In this document: piece by piece, positions 5,548-6,443 of the stretch
How positions within the stretch are numbered: the first letter of the stretch is position 1
How the letters are laid out: every line of letters starts with the position of its first letter
Assembly (NCBI GenBank): GCA_964572365.1
Contig: CAZNFK010000116.1
Coordinates: 1 to 6,443 of the forward strand
Length of the DNA stretch: 6,443 nucleotides
DNA from: Salinimicrobium sp964572365
Lineage (GTDB): Bacteria > Bacteroidota > Bacteroidia > Flavobacteriales > Flavobacteriaceae
Reading direction: 5' to 3'
Program-made: the position numbers and the translations under genes
Notes under the pieces: model-generated
The model's input: only the letters and a program-made list of their open reading frames with translations
What the model was told of the DNA's origin: nothing
The model's database searches: none

Positions 5548-6369
5548 GTGAAACTATTAGAAACAAAGCACGAAAAAAGATCCTTCGCGATCACAACCGT
5601 TATCCACGTGTTGCTGATCCTGCTTTTGCTGTTCTTTGGTTTCACGTATCTTGATCCGCCACCCGAGAGCGGGATCGCGATTAACTTTGGAACTTCAGAT
5701 GTAGGTTCGGGGACCGAACAGCCTACTGAGCCCATTAAATCTGCTCCGCAAAATACCACTCCCGAGGTAACTCCTGTAGAGACTTCCATCAAGGAAGAAG
5801 TCGTTACACAGGAAGTTGAGGAGGCACCGGTGATCGAAAAGAAAAAGGAAGATCCCGTGGTTCAAAAAGTGGAAAAAAAGCCGGTAAAAAAAGAACCGGA
5901 ACCTGTTAAAAAACCTGATCCCAAACCCGATAAATCCACTTCAGATGCCCTGAGTAGTATTCTTAATGGCCCCGAAAGTGACGGAAAAGCTTCCGGAGGA
6001 GAAGGAGATGATCGATTGGCGGGGGATAAAGGTAGTCCTGACGGAGACCCTGATGCCAAAGCTTATTATGGTACAGGAATGGGGCTTGACGGAGACGGAA
6101 ATTACCGACTAGGCGGACGAAGAGCGCTGAACAAAGAAAAATTCGTGCAGGATTGCAATGAATCCGGAGTAGTTGTGGTGCAGATCGAAGTGAACAGAAA
6201 TGGGCAGGTAGTGCGTGCCACTCCCGGAGTGAAAGGGACTACTAACAATGCCGCCTGCTTGATGGACCCGGCAAAAAGAGCTGCTTTGGCCACGACTTTC
6301 AACAGTGACTCAAATGCACCTGCCACCCAAGTAGGAACGATTATCTATAATTTCAAACTTTCAGAATAA
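5548..6369 (+). CDS. tonB: TonB/TolA-like energy transducer
   Basis: This is a periplasm-spanning protein expected to carry force from ExbB-ExbD to the outer membrane. It has 273 residues in clear zones: cytoplasmic N-terminus 1-12; one uncleaved membrane anchor about 13-35 (VIHVLLILLLLFFGF at 18-32); a Glu/Pro/Thr-rich stretch about 52-98; a Lys/Pro-rich rod about 98-129; a Gly/Asp-rich stretch about 141-190; and a TonB-type C-terminal domain about 190-273, with VVVVQIEVNRNGQVV at 208-222, PGVKGTTN at 226-233, CLMDPAKRAAL at 237-247 and GTIIYNFKL at 263-271. Cys203 and Cys237 could form a disulfide. The start is GTG: an in-frame TAG at 5533-5535 leaves no upstream ATG, and the anchor begins 12 residues later. 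Context and family favour TonB; the cysteine pair and single exbD leave TolA possible. folC begins 4 bp after its stop. Confidence 0.88.
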   Translation: MKLLETKHEKRSFAITTVIHVLLILLLLFFGFTYLDPPPESGIAINFGTSDVGSGTEQPTEPIKSAPQNTTPEVTPVETSIKEEVVTQEVEEAPVIEKKKEDPVVQKVEKKPVKKEPEPVKKPDPKPDKSTSDALSSILNGPESDGKASGGEGDDRLAGDKGSPDGDPDAKAYYGTGMGLDGDGNYRLGGRRALNKEKFVQDCNESGVVVVQIEVNRNGQVVRATPGVKGTTNNAACLMDPAKRAALATTFNSDSNAPATQVGTIIYNFKLSE

Positions 6370-6373
6370 CTTG

Positions 6374-6443
6374 ATGACTTATCAGGAGACTGTTGACTGG
6401 ATGTTTCAGCAGTTGCCCATGTACCAGCAGGTGGGGAACAAGG
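6374..6443 (+). CDS. folC: Folylpolyglutamate synthase/dihydrofolate synthase, N-terminus only
   Basis: The frame opens with ATG at 6374, 4 bp after the tonB-like stop, and gives 23 residues before the window ends. They read MTYQETVDWMFQQLPMYQQV and on, the typical opening of flavobacterial FolC, with the QETxxWMFxQLPMYQ helix that precedes the Mur-ligase-like ATP domain. FolC joins glutamate to dihydropteroate and folates in the cytoplasm. The assignment rests on this short stretch alone; the ATP-binding loop lies beyond the edge. It appears to be cotranscribed with the envelope genes, to which it has no obvious functional link. Confidence 0.75.
   Translation, partial: MTYQETVDWMFQQLPMYQQVGNK

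Overview
The window reads as ordinary chromosomal DNA from a member of the Bacteroidetes, most likely a marine or salt-adapted flavobacterium (Gramella/Salegentibacter-like, by recollection of protein style only). Four things point this way. Promoter-like sites match the Bacteroidetes consensus TTG-N19/20-TAnnTTTG. Start codons lack purine-rich Shine-Dalgarno sites. The ExbD carries the MTDIVFLLLIFFM membrane segment, and the TonB-like protein ends in a GTIIYNFKL type of C-terminus. A NhaD-type Na+/H+ antiporter fits a saline habitat. Species cannot be fixed from the sequence.

Layout: (1) positions 1-452, minus strand, hold the N-terminal 150 residues of an acyl-CoA dehydrogenase that runs off the left edge. 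(2) A 91-bp divergent spacer holds a good minus-strand promoter. (3) anmK (544-1605) encodes anhydro-N-acetylmuramic acid kinase, a cell-wall recycling enzyme. (4) A Glu/Leu/Phe/Val-type amino acid dehydrogenase (1673-2899) has its own promoter-like box and is followed after 12 bp by nhaD (2912-4276), probably on the same transcript. (5) A 105-bp spacer with a candidate promoter leads into exbB (4382-5083), exbD (5085-5477), a tonB/tolA-like gene (5548-6369) and the start of folC (6374 to the right edge). These last genes lie 1, 70 and 4 bp apart and probably form one transcription unit, with a possible extra promoter before the tonB-like gene.

Functionally the right half is an envelope-energising module. 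ExbB and ExbD form a proton-driven motor in the inner membrane, and the TonB-like protein carries its force across the periplasm to outer-membrane transporters or, if TolA-like, to envelope constriction. NhaD exchanges Na+ for H+ on the same membrane. The left half is metabolic: acyl-CoA oxidation, muropeptide recycling and amino acid deamination.

I see no RNA genes, CRISPR arrays, insertion sequences, phage genes or attachment sites. I do not see a new multi-gene system. The points that deserve a second look are the unassigned substrate of the dehydrogenase, the base composition of nhaD, the Ton-versus-Tol identity of the motor, and a possible promoter in the exbD-tonB spacer.
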